This document shows positions 1 through 8,896 of a DNA stretch of 64,000 bases, one piece after another. Source of the DNA: Bdellovibrionales bacterium RIFCSPHIGHO2_01_FULL_40_29 (lineage in GTDB: Bacteria; Bdellovibrionota; Bdellovibrionia; Bdellovibrionales; Bdellovibrionaceae); the NCBI GenBank assembly GCA_001771815.1, contig MEPU01000004.1, forward strand, positions 496,001 to 560,000, given 5' to 3'. The first letter of the stretch is position 1; every line of letters begins with the position of its first letter. Under the pieces are notes generated by a model, which saw nothing but the letters and a program-made list of their open reading frames with translations, did not search any database and was not told where the DNA came from. The position numbers were made by a program, and so were the translations under genes.

Positions 1-69
1 GACCTCGAAGACGATACTGTTAAAAAAGATATCGAAGAGTCAGACGAAGATGATGAAGGTTATTTCTAA
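1..69 (+). CDS. C-terminal end of an unidentified protein (5' truncated)
   Basis: An open frame enters from the left edge and stops with TAA at 67-69. Only 22 residues are visible. They are strongly acidic, with several Asp/Glu runs, and end in GYF. An acidic tail fits many nucleic-acid-associated or regulatory proteins, so no function can be given. A strong intrinsic terminator follows 18 bases after the stop, which supports this being a real gene end. Confidence 0.6.
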   Translation, partial: DLEDDTVKKDIEESDEDDEGYF

Positions 70-87
70 TCACTACTCTTAATAAAC

Positions 88-124
88 AAAAAAAAAGGAG
101 AGCTTCGCTCTCCTTTTTTTTTTG
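88..124. terminator. Bidirectional intrinsic terminator
   Basis: A perfect 7-bp stem GGAGAGC (97-103) / GCTCTCC (107-113) with loop TTC has an A-tract on its left and eleven T on its right. It terminates the gene ending at 69. The A-tract would act as a U-tract for transcripts arriving from the right. Confidence 0.9.
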
Positions 125-194
125 CAACGGACAGAGATAAAAAATAAAAGCTACTTCGATCTGGCAACGTGTCTGTATTCAAAATAGCTTTGGC

Positions 195-232
195 TTAAAT
201 TGTTTGAAATCAACGTACCGCGAACAATTTAA
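195..232. repeat. 10-bp inverted repeat in the 3' region of the sigma-54 activator
   Basis: TTAAATTGTT (195-204) and its exact reverse complement AACAATTTAA (223-232) are separated by 18 bases, directly after the stop of the minus-strand regulator. There is no T-run, so it is not a classical terminator. It could be an mRNA 3' hairpin or a protein site. The rest of 125-233 shows nothing else recognisable. Confidence 0.4.
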
Positions 233-233
233 A

Positions 234-1304
234 TTAATCTTTAACTGGTTTTGAATGAACAGCATATTTTTCGAATTCGCCGTATTCATGCAATTTGTTG
301 TATAGCGTTTTGATCGTGATACCCAAACCTTGAGCGGCTTGAGTTTTATTTCCACCGTAATGTCCCAGCGCTTTCAAAATATAACGTTTTTCCAAATCAT
401 ACAATGGCACCGCTGGATCAAATTCCAAGCCTTCTTCTTTGACTTCTGGATTACGAATAGATTCTGGAAGATCATTCACCATAATCGTGTGACCTTCAGA
501 TAGAATCTGCAAACGCTCACAAGCATTTTGCAATTCTCGAATATTTCCTGGCCATTCATATTTTGTTAATATCTTCATGGCCTCTTCATCAATCGTTTTT
601 CCACGATTCATGAATGAATGAGATCCACCATTCAAGAAATGATTCACCAATGCCGGGATATCTTCTTTTCGACGTCGCAATGGCGGAGCACTCACGACAA
701 TTGTATTAATGCGATAAAATAAATCTTCACGGAAATTTCCACGAACAACTTCTTGATCGAGCTCGCGATTCGTTGCACAAACTAAACGAATATCCACCTT
801 GATTGAGTCTTTACCACCGACGCGAAAAATTTCGCCTTCCTGAATAAATCGCAGAAGCTTGGCCTGAATCGCAAGCGGCAACTCACCCACTTCATCCAAG
901 AATAATGTTCCACCATTTGCGGCTTCGGCTAAGCCAATTTTTCGGCTGTAGGCACCCGTAAATGAACCCTTCTCATGCCCGAAAAGCTCCGATTCTAAAA
1001 GTGTTTCTCTTAAAGCACCACAATTGATCGCTACAAAAGGCTTATTCCGACGTTGTGATTTTTCATGAACCGCGCGAGCGATAAGCTCTTTCCCTGTCCC
1101 AGATTCTCCAAGTACCAAAACATTGGCTTGCGAAGGTGATACACGCTCAATCATTTTCATTAACTGAGTCATGATATCAGATTTATAAATAATAGTTCGA
1201 GCCTCAGGAACGACTTTGTTTTGGACCGGCGCCCATGTAGGGATTTGGGTCTGGTTTTGAGAGCTTGGCAAATGGGGCAAAGCTGAAGAATTAGAATCTG
1301 ACAT
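234..1304 (-). CDS. Sigma-54-dependent transcriptional activator without receiver domain
   Basis: The protein (356 aa) is an AAA+ enhancer-binding protein that remodels sigma-54 RNA polymerase. Walker A GESGTGKE is at 66-73, the sigma-54 contact loop reads GSFTGA (113-118, Ser in place of the usual Ala), and Walker B GGTLFLDEVGEL is at 131-142. A Fis-type helix-turn-helix lies at about 318-343 (NKTQAAQGLGITIKTLYNKL). The roughly 40 N-terminal residues are low in complexity and hold no receiver, GAF or PAS domain. Activity must therefore be controlled by expression or by a partner. The start at 1304 is preceded by AAAGGCGG. The AAA+ and DNA-binding parts look intact. The target genes are unknown, and I found no convincing -24/-12 promoter in the window. 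Confidence 0.93.
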   Translation of the reverse strand: MSDSNSSALPHLPSSQNQTQIPTWAPVQNKVVPEARTIIYKSDIMTQLMKMIERVSPSQANVLVLGESGTGKELIARAVHEKSQRRNKPFVAINCGALRETLLESELFGHEKGSFTGAYSRKIGLAEAANGGTLFLDEVGELPLAIQAKLLRFIQEGEIFRVGGKDSIKVDIRLVCATNRELDQEVVRGNFREDLFYRINTIVVSAPPLRRRKEDIPALVNHFLNGGSHSFMNRGKTIDEEAMKILTKYEWPGNIRELQNACERLQILSEGHTIMVNDLPESIRNPEVKEEGLEFDPAVPLYDLEKRYILKALGHYGGNKTQAAQGLGITIKTLYNKLHEYGEFEKYAVHSKPVKD

Positions 1305-1493
1305 CGTATCCGCCTTTCAATAACGTGCTACTTTGTTACGCAAACACATGAATCTCTTTTTGATACATATGATGCAATGCATTAATACCAAGGTCGTGTA
1401 ACAAATGCAAGAAAAATATTGCAAGGCGTTATATTTATTATCTGGCCTTTAAATGAGTGGAACCAAAGCTCATAATTAGTATTAAGGATACAA

Positions 1494-2414
1494 ATGCCCA
1501 TCGAAGTTTCCGAATTAATAGATAACTACTTGAAATATCAGGAAAATATAGAATCATCCTCAGCGCTTACTATTCGAGCATATAGGTCCGATTTGAAGCA
1601 AGCCTTTCTCTTTAAAAACAAAAAAATGTTTTTATTAGGTCTGCCAATTTCTGATTTTAATGAGCTTTGGTCCCTATCTCGAGCTGCTCTTCTAAGGTGG
1701 GGAAATCTCAGTCTAGCCTCTCGAAATCGAAAAATTGCTACATTAAAAAGCTTTTTCAATTGGCTCTATCAAAATAAAAAGACTGATAAGAACTATGCAG
1801 AACAGCTTATTTGCCCAAAAGTTCCACGCAAAATTCCCCACTTTCTATCTGTTGATGAGATTATCTCTGTCCTCCAATATTTAGATATGTGCATGAAAGA
1901 AAATCGAGAGAGTACGGTACAAATTAAAGCCCTATTCTTGCTGCTCTACGGAGGTGGATTAAGGGTCAGCGAAGCCTGCAACCTGCGCTGGAAGCAAGTT
2001 CAATTTTCAGAGCGGCGCTTGTTGATCAAGGGAAAGGGCAACAAAGAACGTTTTGCCATTTTACCAGACTATAGTTTTTCAGCACTGTCGGCCTTGAAAG
2101 AAAAAAATCAAAAAACTGATTTTGTTTTTGGCGATTCCCCGCTGAATACACGCACAGGCTATGAAATAATTCGAACTCTGGGGAAAAAAGTAGGTCTGAT
2201 GAATCCACTACATCCCCATGCGCTTCGCCACAGTTTTGCAACTCATATGTTAGCCAGTGGCACTAATCTCAGAACCTTACAAAGTCTATTAGGTCACGAT
2301 AGTCTTCAAGCAACTGAAAAATACACCCACCTTAGTATCGATCAATTAGCTCGAACCATGGACGCAACTCACCCGTTAGCTTTTTTAAATTTAAATCGCG
2401 CAAGAACTAAATAA
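1494..2414 (+). CDS. xerC: Tyrosine recombinase, XerC type
   Basis: The protein (306 aa) is a site-specific recombinase, by family the enzyme that resolves chromosome dimers at dif. It has an N-terminal core-binding SAM-like domain (5-95) and a catalytic domain with all the expected residues: Arg157 (GGGLR), Lys181 (GKGNKER), His242 and Arg245 (HALRH), His268 (LLGHDS) and nucleophile Tyr277 (KYTHL). The text LRHSFATHML resembles XerC more than XerD. The length is normal for Xer and no integrase or phage genes are nearby, so a housekeeping role is likely. AAGGA lies 6 bases before the ATG. Its last 46 bases overlap the 3' end of the convergent RND gene. Confidence 0.85.
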   Translation: MPIEVSELIDNYLKYQENIESSSALTIRAYRSDLKQAFLFKNKKMFLLGLPISDFNELWSLSRAALLRWGNLSLASRNRKIATLKSFFNWLYQNKKTDKNYAEQLICPKVPRKIPHFLSVDEIISVLQYLDMCMKENRESTVQIKALFLLLYGGGLRVSEACNLRWKQVQFSERRLLIKGKGNKERFAILPDYSFSALSALKEKNQKTDFVFGDSPLNTRTGYEIIRTLGKKVGLMNPLHPHALRHSFATHMLASGTNLRTLQSLLGHDSLQATEKYTHLSIDQLARTMDATHPLAFLNLNRARTK

Positions 2415-5410
2415 AAAATAGGGACAATAAACAGTGTGAATACTGTTGATACAATAATACCGCCGATGATCACTAAGCCCATAGGTCGTCGCGTTTCAAT
2501 TCCAAGTCCAGAACCCCAAACAAGTGGTAATGATGCAAAAAACGTTGCTACCGAAGTCATCAGCACCGGACGCAATCGAACTGGGCACGCCTTCAATAAA
2601 GCTTCAGTGATCGAAAGATTTTCATGTTTTATTTTTTGAACAGTAAACTCCACCAGCATAATTGAATTCTTTTTTGCGATTCCCATTAAAACAATAAGTC
2701 CAATGAAACTGAATAGATTCAAAGACACACCTGTCATCCATAATATTAACAGCGCCCCGCTTAATGAAAATGGCAAAGACATTAATACTGAAATGGGATC
2801 AATAAAAGAATTAAATTGAATCGCCAAGATCATGTATGCCACCAAAATTCCCAAAACTAAAACCCAGGTTAAACTTTTAAAGCTTGAGCTGAACCCAGCC
2901 GATGCCCCTTCGAGATTAAAGCTATACCCATCAGGTAAAATTTTAAGCGCAATCTCTTTTGTTTTATTTAAAACTTCACTTTGCGACTGATTAGGTGCCA
3001 AGTTTCCGTAGACAGAGACTGATCTTTGACGGTTGATCCTGGTTATTGAATTCAGTGAATTCGTTTTTTCAGTATTCACAAGTCCTTCTAACGGAATCAA
3101 ATTGCCAAAACTATTTCGAACAAAAAGTTTTTTGATATCATCAACTGATTTAATTTGTTCCTCGAGAACTTTAAATCGAATATCAATTTGGTTCCCATCA
3201 GAAATATAACGCCCCTGACGAAGTCCGGCGATAGCCGCACTCAACACTTGAGAAACACTCTCCGCTGTAACTGATTTTTTAGACAGTTCGGCACGATCTG
3301 GCACTAATGTTAATTCGGGTAGTCCCATTTTGTAGTCCGTATCAACATCGACAGCTAATTTTTGATCTTCCAGCATTTTGATAATTTCTTGTGATTTTTC
3401 GTTTAGAATTTGCAAATTTGGTCCTCGCAAATTAAAAGCAATGGGATTCTGTCGACCAGTTGATAAATTTCTGGCCGAGATATCACGCATTGAAATGCGA
3501 AGACCTTTAATTTCGCTCGCTTTTTTTCGAAGAGTGCTCATTAAATCCGTATGCGATATGGATCGCTCAGAACGATCCACCAAAGCAATCGGCAAAAAGA
3601 CGCTCCCAGAACCAACCGAAATAAAATAACCTGAGACTTCTTTTGTGTTTGCCAACAGTTTATTGAGTGGTTCAACCAAGTTCATTGTTTCATCCAATGA
3701 TGTCCCAGGCTTTGCCTGCGCTGTGAGAATAATTAAATTCTGATCTTGTGTTGGTACAAACTCTTGCTTTATAAATTTAAACAAAAACAACGACCCTATA
3801 AAAAATATCATCGAAAAAGAGACAATCAACCACTTATGATTAAAACAATGTTTTAACCCATTTTGATAAGCATGACTAAATTTCTCAAAAATAGAATCCA
3901 GTCGAGTTTCAAACCGAGATAACTTAGCATCATCTTTCAAGAATGTCGCTGTTCGCATCGGCGTAATGACAATAGCTTCTAAAAGAGAAATCAAAACGGC
4001 AGCCGACATGGCAATCCCAAATTGGAAGAAGAACTTCCCAACAACACCATCCATAAAAATGACGGGCAAGAAAACTGCCAAAACCGCCATCGAAGCCGCA
4101 ATTGCTGCAGGCAAAACTTCTTTCGAGCCATCAAGCGCCGCCTGGTAAGGATTTTTTCCCATACGGTAGTGACGAACAATATTTTCCAAAAGCATAATCG
4201 CATCATCAACTACGATAGATATGGATAGCGTCAACGCCAGCAAAGTAAAAAGATTTAATGTAAACCCAGCTAGATAAAGAACAATAAAAGTTCCAATAAT
4301 CGAAGTTGGAATGGAAAACAAAATATTCAAAGCTGATTGAAAATTTCCCAAAAACAAAAAACAAACTAAAATTGTAATTAATGATACAACCCAAATTTTT
4401 TCTATCGAAAGATCCACTGTTGCTTGGGTCGATTTTGTATAATTGACATTGATCGCGTACCGCATCCCCTCAGGAAACTGATCTTTGAGTTCAGAAAATT
4501 TTGCAATCACAGCATTAGCAACTTTGACTTCATTTGCGCCGCGCTGTTTTCGAACTTGAATACTGACCGCAGTCTGCCCATTAACTTTAGCAACCCGCCT
4601 GATATCCGCTAGGCCATCAACCACTCGAGCCACATCACGGATGTAAAATTTCCGCTCCTCGATAGCCTGCCCTCCGCGTTTCATAATCCGGTAGTCTGCA
4701 ATTTGTTGAGGTGTAACCGCCGTTCCTTCGTAACGAATACGAATCTCTTGCTTACCTTCAACATACTGACCTGCAGCACTTTGCACATTAGCCGTCTGCA
4801 AAGAATCCACAACATCACTGATTGTCAGTTCAAGCTGTTTTAATTTTTCAACATCAATCCAAATGCGCAAGTTTCTATCAGGGAATCCTCGAAAACTGAC
4901 CTCACCGACACCAGGTAAAAACTGAATCTGATCCAAAAGAAATCCATCTGTCCATTGAATCATTTTTGTAAGCTCAATATTTCCATAAACGGATACAAAC
5001 AGAATGGGATCATCTTCTGGATTGGATTTGGAAATAACTGCTGGATCAACACCAGTTGGAAATCGAATCTGACTCAGAGCCGATTGCACTTCTTGCAAAG
5101 CCACATCCACATTGCGATCAATATCAAATTCCAAATTGATCTGAGCGCTTCCTTGTTGCGCATTCGATCGCATTTCTTTGATACCCTCAACGGAGAGTAA
5201 TCTTTTCTCAACAAGATTGATAATTTCACTTTCGACAACTTCTGGAGCTGCACCTGGATAAGATACTGAGATATTTAATATAGGAAAATTGACATCAGGC
5301 ATTTGACTGACACCGAGACGAGTAAAACTAATCCCACCAAAAAGAATCAGAGCAAACATCAGAATCCAAGCAAATACGGGACGACGTAAAGAAATTTCTA
5401 ATAAATTCAT
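2369..5410 (-). CDS. RND family efflux pump, inner-membrane subunit (HAE1/AcrB type)
   Basis: The protein (1013 aa) is a proton-driven exporter of the AcrB/MdtB class and full length for the family. It has TM1 at about 10-30, a periplasmic porter domain, a TM2-6 bundle containing the Asp-Asp proton-relay pair (SIVVDDAIMLLEN), a second periplasmic loop, and TM7-12 with the conserved Lys (MGIAKKNSIML). The usual partners, a membrane fusion protein and a TolC-like channel, are not encoded next to it, so it must recruit them from elsewhere. It lies 27 bases downstream of recO and probably shares its transcript. The substrate cannot be told from sequence. No strong ribosome binding site is visible before the ATG. 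Confidence 0.95.
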   Translation of the reverse strand: MNLLEISLRRPVFAWILMFALILFGGISFTRLGVSQMPDVNFPILNISVSYPGAAPEVVESEIINLVEKRLLSVEGIKEMRSNAQQGSAQINLEFDIDRNVDVALQEVQSALSQIRFPTGVDPAVISKSNPEDDPILFVSVYGNIELTKMIQWTDGFLLDQIQFLPGVGEVSFRGFPDRNLRIWIDVEKLKQLELTISDVVDSLQTANVQSAAGQYVEGKQEIRIRYEGTAVTPQQIADYRIMKRGGQAIEERKFYIRDVARVVDGLADIRRVAKVNGQTAVSIQVRKQRGANEVKVANAVIAKFSELKDQFPEGMRYAINVNYTKSTQATVDLSIEKIWVVSLITILVCFLFLGNFQSALNILFSIPTSIIGTFIVLYLAGFTLNLFTLLALTLSISIVVDDAIMLLENIVRHYRMGKNPYQAALDGSKEVLPAAIAASMAVLAVFLPVIFMDGVVGKFFFQFGIAMSAAVLISLLEAIVITPMRTATFLKDDAKLSRFETRLDSIFEKFSHAYQNGLKHCFNHKWLIVSFSMIFFIGSLFLFKFIKQEFVPTQDQNLIILTAQAKPGTSLDETMNLVEPLNKLLANTKEVSGYFISVGSGSVFLPIALVDRSERSISHTDLMSTLRKKASEIKGLRISMRDISARNLSTGRQNPIAFNLRGPNLQILNEKSQEIIKMLEDQKLAVDVDTDYKMGLPELTLVPDRAELSKKSVTAESVSQVLSAAIAGLRQGRYISDGNQIDIRFKVLEEQIKSVDDIKKLFVRNSFGNLIPLEGLVNTEKTNSLNSITRINRQRSVSVYGNLAPNQSQSEVLNKTKEIALKILPDGYSFNLEGASAGFSSSFKSLTWVLVLGILVAYMILAIQFNSFIDPISVLMSLPFSLSGALLILWMTGVSLNLFSFIGLIVLMGIAKKNSIMLVEFTVQKIKHENLSITEALLKACPVRLRPVLMTSVATFFASLPLVWGSGLGIETRRPMGLVIIGGIIVSTVFTLFIVPIFYLVLARFKFKKANG

Positions 5411-5437
5411 TGAATGATCTTAACTGATTGCAATGAA

Positions 5438-6052
5438 TTAGAAACCAGGATCTGCTGTTTTTATGTATTGCATTACTAAAGACTCTATAGAATCCAAATA
5501 ATTATCGACATGGGATTGAACTGAATTATCCATAAGTAATGTGGCATGATCCATTATATTTATTCTTAAAAATGGAGACATCCACTCTTCGATAGAAACA
5601 ACCCCTTGTTGGAAAAGAAACTTCAGACAAAAATGCAGCTTCAGAGCTGTCAAATTTTCAGCGACGCCAGCTGTTCGCAAAGTATTTCCCAACAAGTTAA
5701 ATAAAAAATCCGAATGAACATCACCAGCCTGACTGACGCTGCCAGCACAATTCAATGCAAATAATGCGAAATCTAATCTTTCGTAATCTGTGCGGATTGA
5801 TTTAAAGTCATCAATCAATGTGGCCTCATTTAAAATACGAAGCTTACCCTCTTCCGAGGTATCCTTGAATGTTAAACTTACGAAATGACTGGGCTGCAAA
5901 ATTCCTCCACCAAATCTTTTTTTGCTTTTCAATGCACCACGAGCCAAGAATGAATACTTCGCCCCCTGACTTGAGAGCGCATGCAAAATTAAATCTGATT
6001 CACCATACTTTATGCATTTAAGAATAATAAAACGATCCTGCTTCTCGCTCAT
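5438..6052 (-). CDS. recO: DNA repair protein RecO
   Basis: The protein (204 aa) loads RecA onto SSB-coated single-stranded DNA with RecF/RecR and anneals strands. The N-terminal OB fold is visible (ILKCIKYGESDLILHALSS, then FLARGALKSKKRFGG near 35-50), followed by the alpha-helical C-terminal part. There is no Cys4 zinc site, as in many RecO. A longer reading starts at 6067, but I chose ATG 6052 because it forms an ATGA overlap with the stop of the upstream gene, a typical coupling junction. It is a little shorter than the usual 230-250 aa. Confidence 0.85.
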   Translation of the reverse strand: MSEKQDRFIILKCIKYGESDLILHALSSQGAKYSFLARGALKSKKRFGGGILQPSHFVSLTFKDTSEEGKLRILNEATLIDDFKSIRTDYERLDFALFALNCAGSVSQAGDVHSDFLFNLLGNTLRTAGVAENLTALKLHFCLKFLFQQGVVSIEEWMSPFLRINIMDHATLLMDNSVQSHVDNYLDSIESLVMQYIKTADPGF

Positions 6053-7044
6053 GTTGAAATAGACCATAATGTGCGCGAGCGAATACTGGCTGCCGCAGCA
6101 TGTATTTCAAAAATAAGCTGAGGCCGCTCGATAAAAGCCTGCAGAGATACAACAAGTAGCCCTCGGATTAATTTTTCGGACTCAGCCTCTTTCCACCAAT
6201 TCTTCCACATGTCGAGTGTCCAAAATGGAATCTTAGCAACTGTAAAACAGAGATCGCTTGTTAATTTTAGATATTCCTGAAGCGTAGCTCCAGGAATATC
6301 TGGAAAATAAAATACCAGACGATCATTCAATCGATGTGGTATATTGGCAAATTGATTGAAGTAAAATGCATGCGTATCTGGGTACTTTGCTTCAAGATTT
6401 TCGATGCTCACAGTATGCTTGCGAGTTAAAAATTGAAAATCGCTAGTTAGCGTCGTTAAATCTTGAAATTGTCCCATCGTCGTTGGAGCTTTAATTTTTT
6501 CACCCAATAAAGCAATCGAAGAATTTTTTGTGAAAATGGAACTTCTTGATATAAGAACTGAATACGGTTTTAAATTGTCGATCTTTAAATTTTCTTCATG
6601 CACAATTTGAATTGAAAAAATTCTTTTCTGCGCCAACTGATCGTGAATTTCAGAAATTTGCTTGTCCGAGTACATGATCTCACCAGTGATCTCATTTTCA
6701 GAAGACCAAATAACAAATGCCGTTTCAGCGCAAAGGCTTTCAGTAAACTCATACCAAGTTTGTTTTTCAGCTTTAACTTTCATCGCTGTATGAGTGCGTA
6801 ACCAGCCAGGAGTTAAGCTCTCGATCAGACTTGATCCATTCTTACATAATCCTACATTTGGCTTGTGAGACAAGTACTGCTGAAATGCCAGAGTGATATC
6901 AAATGCTGCCAAATGTGGGGTTTGATACAATCTTATATTGAGCTGCTTTTGAAAAAGATTTAATGAAATCTGATCATTCATCTTTTGGTAATCTTCATGT
7001 GCGTTATGAAATGCCATAACCTCTATTTCAATCTGAATTCTCAT
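6049..7044 (-). CDS. Conserved-looking protein of unknown function upstream of recO
   Basis: The protein (331 aa) has no signal peptide and no obvious membrane segment, so it is probably cytoplasmic. Segments such as GLCKNGSSLIESLTPGW (near 65-80) and the general alternation of predicted strands and helices faintly recall fold-type I PLP enzymes. I see no convincing PLP lysine, so this is not a call. Its stop overlaps the recO start by four bases, implying co-translation. An alternative start is ATG 7017 (residue 10), preceded by AGAGG but only two bases away. It could be a degenerate enzyme with a structural or regulatory role. Confidence 0.7.
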   Translation of the reverse strand: MRIQIEIEVMAFHNAHEDYQKMNDQISLNLFQKQLNIRLYQTPHLAAFDITLAFQQYLSHKPNVGLCKNGSSLIESLTPGWLRTHTAMKVKAEKQTWYEFTESLCAETAFVIWSSENEITGEIMYSDKQISEIHDQLAQKRIFSIQIVHEENLKIDNLKPYSVLISRSSIFTKNSSIALLGEKIKAPTTMGQFQDLTTLTSDFQFLTRKHTVSIENLEAKYPDTHAFYFNQFANIPHRLNDRLVFYFPDIPGATLQEYLKLTSDLCFTVAKIPFWTLDMWKNWWKEAESEKLIRGLLVVSLQAFIERPQLIFEIHAAAASIRSRTLWSIST

Positions 7045-7108
7045 TGCTGGATAGCTGTGTCTTTCACACCACGACGAATGTCTTGTTTTAAGCAGTGGAC
7101 AATATATT

Positions 7109-7137
7109 TTGCCAGCTCTTAGAATTCAGGTTTTAAT
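7109..7137 (+). promoter_or_regulatory. Predicted sigma-70-type promoter for the gene at 7155
   Basis: TTGCCA (7109-7114, 5/6 to the -35 consensus), a 17-base spacer, then TTTAAT (7132-7137, 5/6 to the -10 consensus). The predicted start is near 7144. AAGAGGT at 7144-7150 serves as ribosome binding site for the ATG at 7155. Confidence 0.6.
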
Positions 7138-7154
7138 AATTTCAAGAGGTAACT

Positions 7155-7781
7155 ATGAAAAAACAAATCGTCTCCATTTTATTTTTAGCAACTGTATTTC
7201 TGCCAACAAGCAGTTGGGCACTATTCACAGTACGCGCAACCTATGGATTACTGACTTCAAAGCAAGATTTGCAAGAGCTTTGCCAGGGCTCATGTACTGC
7301 ACCCGCTAATGCTCCGGCTATCGTTCCCACATATGGAACGGGTTTAGATGCTTTGGTAAAACTTCCACTTATTCCATTTGGTTTTGGTCTTCGCTATGAA
7401 AAACAAGGCCTGTCTGCCGATAATTCTGGAATTGAAGCCAGTATTGATTATACGCGAACAGCTATTTTATTAAACTACCGACTGATCGATACAATTATTC
7501 ACTTTGGACCAATCGTTTCTTATGGAATTTCACACTCAGCAAATGCCACCATCAAAGAGAGCGGCGTTTCCAGAGTCGATGTTTCACCAAGCGATATCAC
7601 ATCCTATTCTCTTGGTTTGGAATTAGAAGTAAAACCATTAATCGTTATCCCCCTGATTGTTGGAGCTGAAGTTGGTTACATGGGCTTTGATTGGAAAAAT
7701 TCAACAAATATCGATAGCACTTCAAAAAGCATTGATATGAGTGGCACCTACATGAAGGTCTTCTTAGGTCTAGATATTTAG
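7155..7781 (+). CDS. Exported protein, probable small outer-membrane beta-barrel
   Basis: The protein (208 aa) has a classic Sec signal peptide (MKKQIVSILFLATVFLPTSSWA, cleavage near 22). It is followed by alternating strands of about ten residues with Gly and aromatic residues, such as FTVRATYGLL, FGFGLRYEKQGLS and IHFGPIVSYGIS. The pattern is that of small 8-strand outer-membrane proteins. A short loop with two Cys (about 43 and 47: CQGSC) could form an extracellular disulfide. No enzymatic motif is visible. It has its own predicted promoter and a good AGAGGT site, and stands as a separate unit before the next exported gene. The family is unknown to me. Confidence 0.75.
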   Translation: MKKQIVSILFLATVFLPTSSWALFTVRATYGLLTSKQDLQELCQGSCTAPANAPAIVPTYGTGLDALVKLPLIPFGFGLRYEKQGLSADNSGIEASIDYTRTAILLNYRLIDTIIHFGPIVSYGISHSANATIKESGVSRVDVSPSDITSYSLGLELEVKPLIVIPLIVGAEVGYMGFDWKNSTNIDSTSKSIDMSGTYMKVFLGLDI

Positions 7782-7840
7782 TCACTTAATCTTATTTTGA
7801 TACAGATCTTAGGCCAGATCCAGCAAACCCAATTCAATTT

Positions 7841-7862
7841 CCTATCTGCCTAGCCGATAGGA
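7841..7862 (+). promoter_or_regulatory. Hairpin covering the ribosome binding site of the gene at 7868
   Basis: CCTATC (7841-7846) pairs with GATAGG (7856-7861), and GC (7848-7849) with GC (7853-7854), leaving one mismatch and a 3-base loop. The right arm contains the AGGA that serves as ribosome binding site for ATG 7868. The fold would hide the site, so translation may depend on opening this stem. Confidence 0.45.
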
Positions 7863-7867
7863 TATCT

Positions 7868-8896
7868 ATGAATTGGGTTTTTCAATTGTATATCCTATTT
7901 TGCATATCCCTGACATTGCCACTACTGGTCCACGCTCAATACTACCGGGTGAACACGGATATTCCTGTGACTCAGTCAATGCCCTTGATTCCAAGTGATG
8001 ATCCCAATCAAATCGGAGTTTTAAAACCAGGTTCAGTTGTTGAGGTCATGGAAAGACGGGCTCTTGCTGTCCGAGTCAAATTGTGGCTCATCAGCCAAGG
8101 CGTTGAGCTTCCACCGACATCAGAAACCTGGCTCTTTAAAGATGATAGTGATCCTCAAACAGTTGCCAAGTTTACGGAAATACCTCCTATTCACGAAGTG
8201 ACTGAAGCCCAAGTTTGCACCAGTGATGAATGCCTTGCGGGTAGCCCTCAAAAAAATTCTTCTGTTACTGAAAAAAACATCAAAGATTTACAAGACATTG
8301 CTGATAAAACTCAAAAAGAGTCCACAACAAAAGAACCAAAAACTATTCAAGATTTAAGTTTAACTCAGAAAATTAAAAACTACAGTGATAGCGCACAAGT
8401 TAGAGCCAGTATTCGTTATGCGAAATCTCGAGCCTCACGATCTCGAGGACTCTGTTATCGATCTGTAAAAAAAGCATTGGATGCAGGTGTTGCGCGTGGA
8501 AAAGAACCTCTGACCCCAGGACCTTATATTAACAGTCATGCGGCCCGCTATGCCGAAAAAGATTTACAAGATAAACGCTTTGGCTTTATCAATCTATTAA
8601 AAACACCACCTTATGATAAAGAAATAAAAAGTGCCATTGATGCGCCCAAGGGTGCCGTCCTCGTTTACTCGAGTGGACTTAAATGTGATCTTAGAAATCC
8701 TAAAACAGGACGAATTATTAAACGTGAACCCGATTGCGGACATGTTGAAATTAAAACGGATGATGCCGGAAAACCGGGATTTGTCAGCGACTTCTATTCA
8801 ACCACCGCCATCACTTCCGTCGCTGCGAACCGTTTGCGACGAGGTGCCAAATACAAACTTATTGGCGTGATGGTTAAACCAATGGATTCAAAATGA
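7868..8896 (+). CDS. Exported protein with an SH3-like segment and a possible Cys/His peptidase-like domain
   Basis: The protein (342 aa) has a signal peptide (1-23, cleaved after VHA). Residues 25-105 look like a bacterial SH3 domain. A Ser/Lys/Thr-rich linker follows at 125-175. The C-terminal domain (180-340) has the order GLCYRSVKKAL (Cys196), GAVLVY (262-267), CGHVEIK (His292) and GFVSDFYS (304-311). A Cys at the start of a helix, then a strand, then His-Val-Glu, is the layout of NlpC/P60 and CHAP amidases. Function as a peptidoglycan hydrolase is inference. Two further Cys (273 and 290) may form a disulfide. It overlaps the next gene by ATGA, and a hairpin covers its ribosome binding site. 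Confidence 0.75.
   Translation: MNWVFQLYILFCISLTLPLLVHAQYYRVNTDIPVTQSMPLIPSDDPNQIGVLKPGSVVEVMERRALAVRVKLWLISQGVELPPTSETWLFKDDSDPQTVAKFTEIPPIHEVTEAQVCTSDECLAGSPQKNSSVTEKNIKDLQDIADKTQKESTTKEPKTIQDLSLTQKIKNYSDSAQVRASIRYAKSRASRSRGLCYRSVKKALDAGVARGKEPLTPGPYINSHAARYAEKDLQDKRFGFINLLKTPPYDKEIKSAIDAPKGAVLVYSSGLKCDLRNPKTGRIIKREPDCGHVEIKTDDAGKPGFVSDFYSTTAITSVAANRLRRGAKYKLIGVMVKPMDSK

Noticed and set aside
1494-2414. The tyrosine recombinase as integrase of a mobile element
   Set aside because: No attachment-site repeats, phage genes or transfer genes were found nearby, and the sequence is XerC-like.
3966-4228. Open frames on the plus strand opposite the RND pump gene
   Set aside because: They are antisense to highly conserved transmembrane coding sequence, have no ribosome binding site and no recognisable product.
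7834-7860. GCCGATAG at 7853-7860 as a FliA (sigma-28) -10 box
   Set aside because: The -35 position at the right distance does not read TAAA-like, and the bases are better explained by the hairpin over the ribosome binding site.
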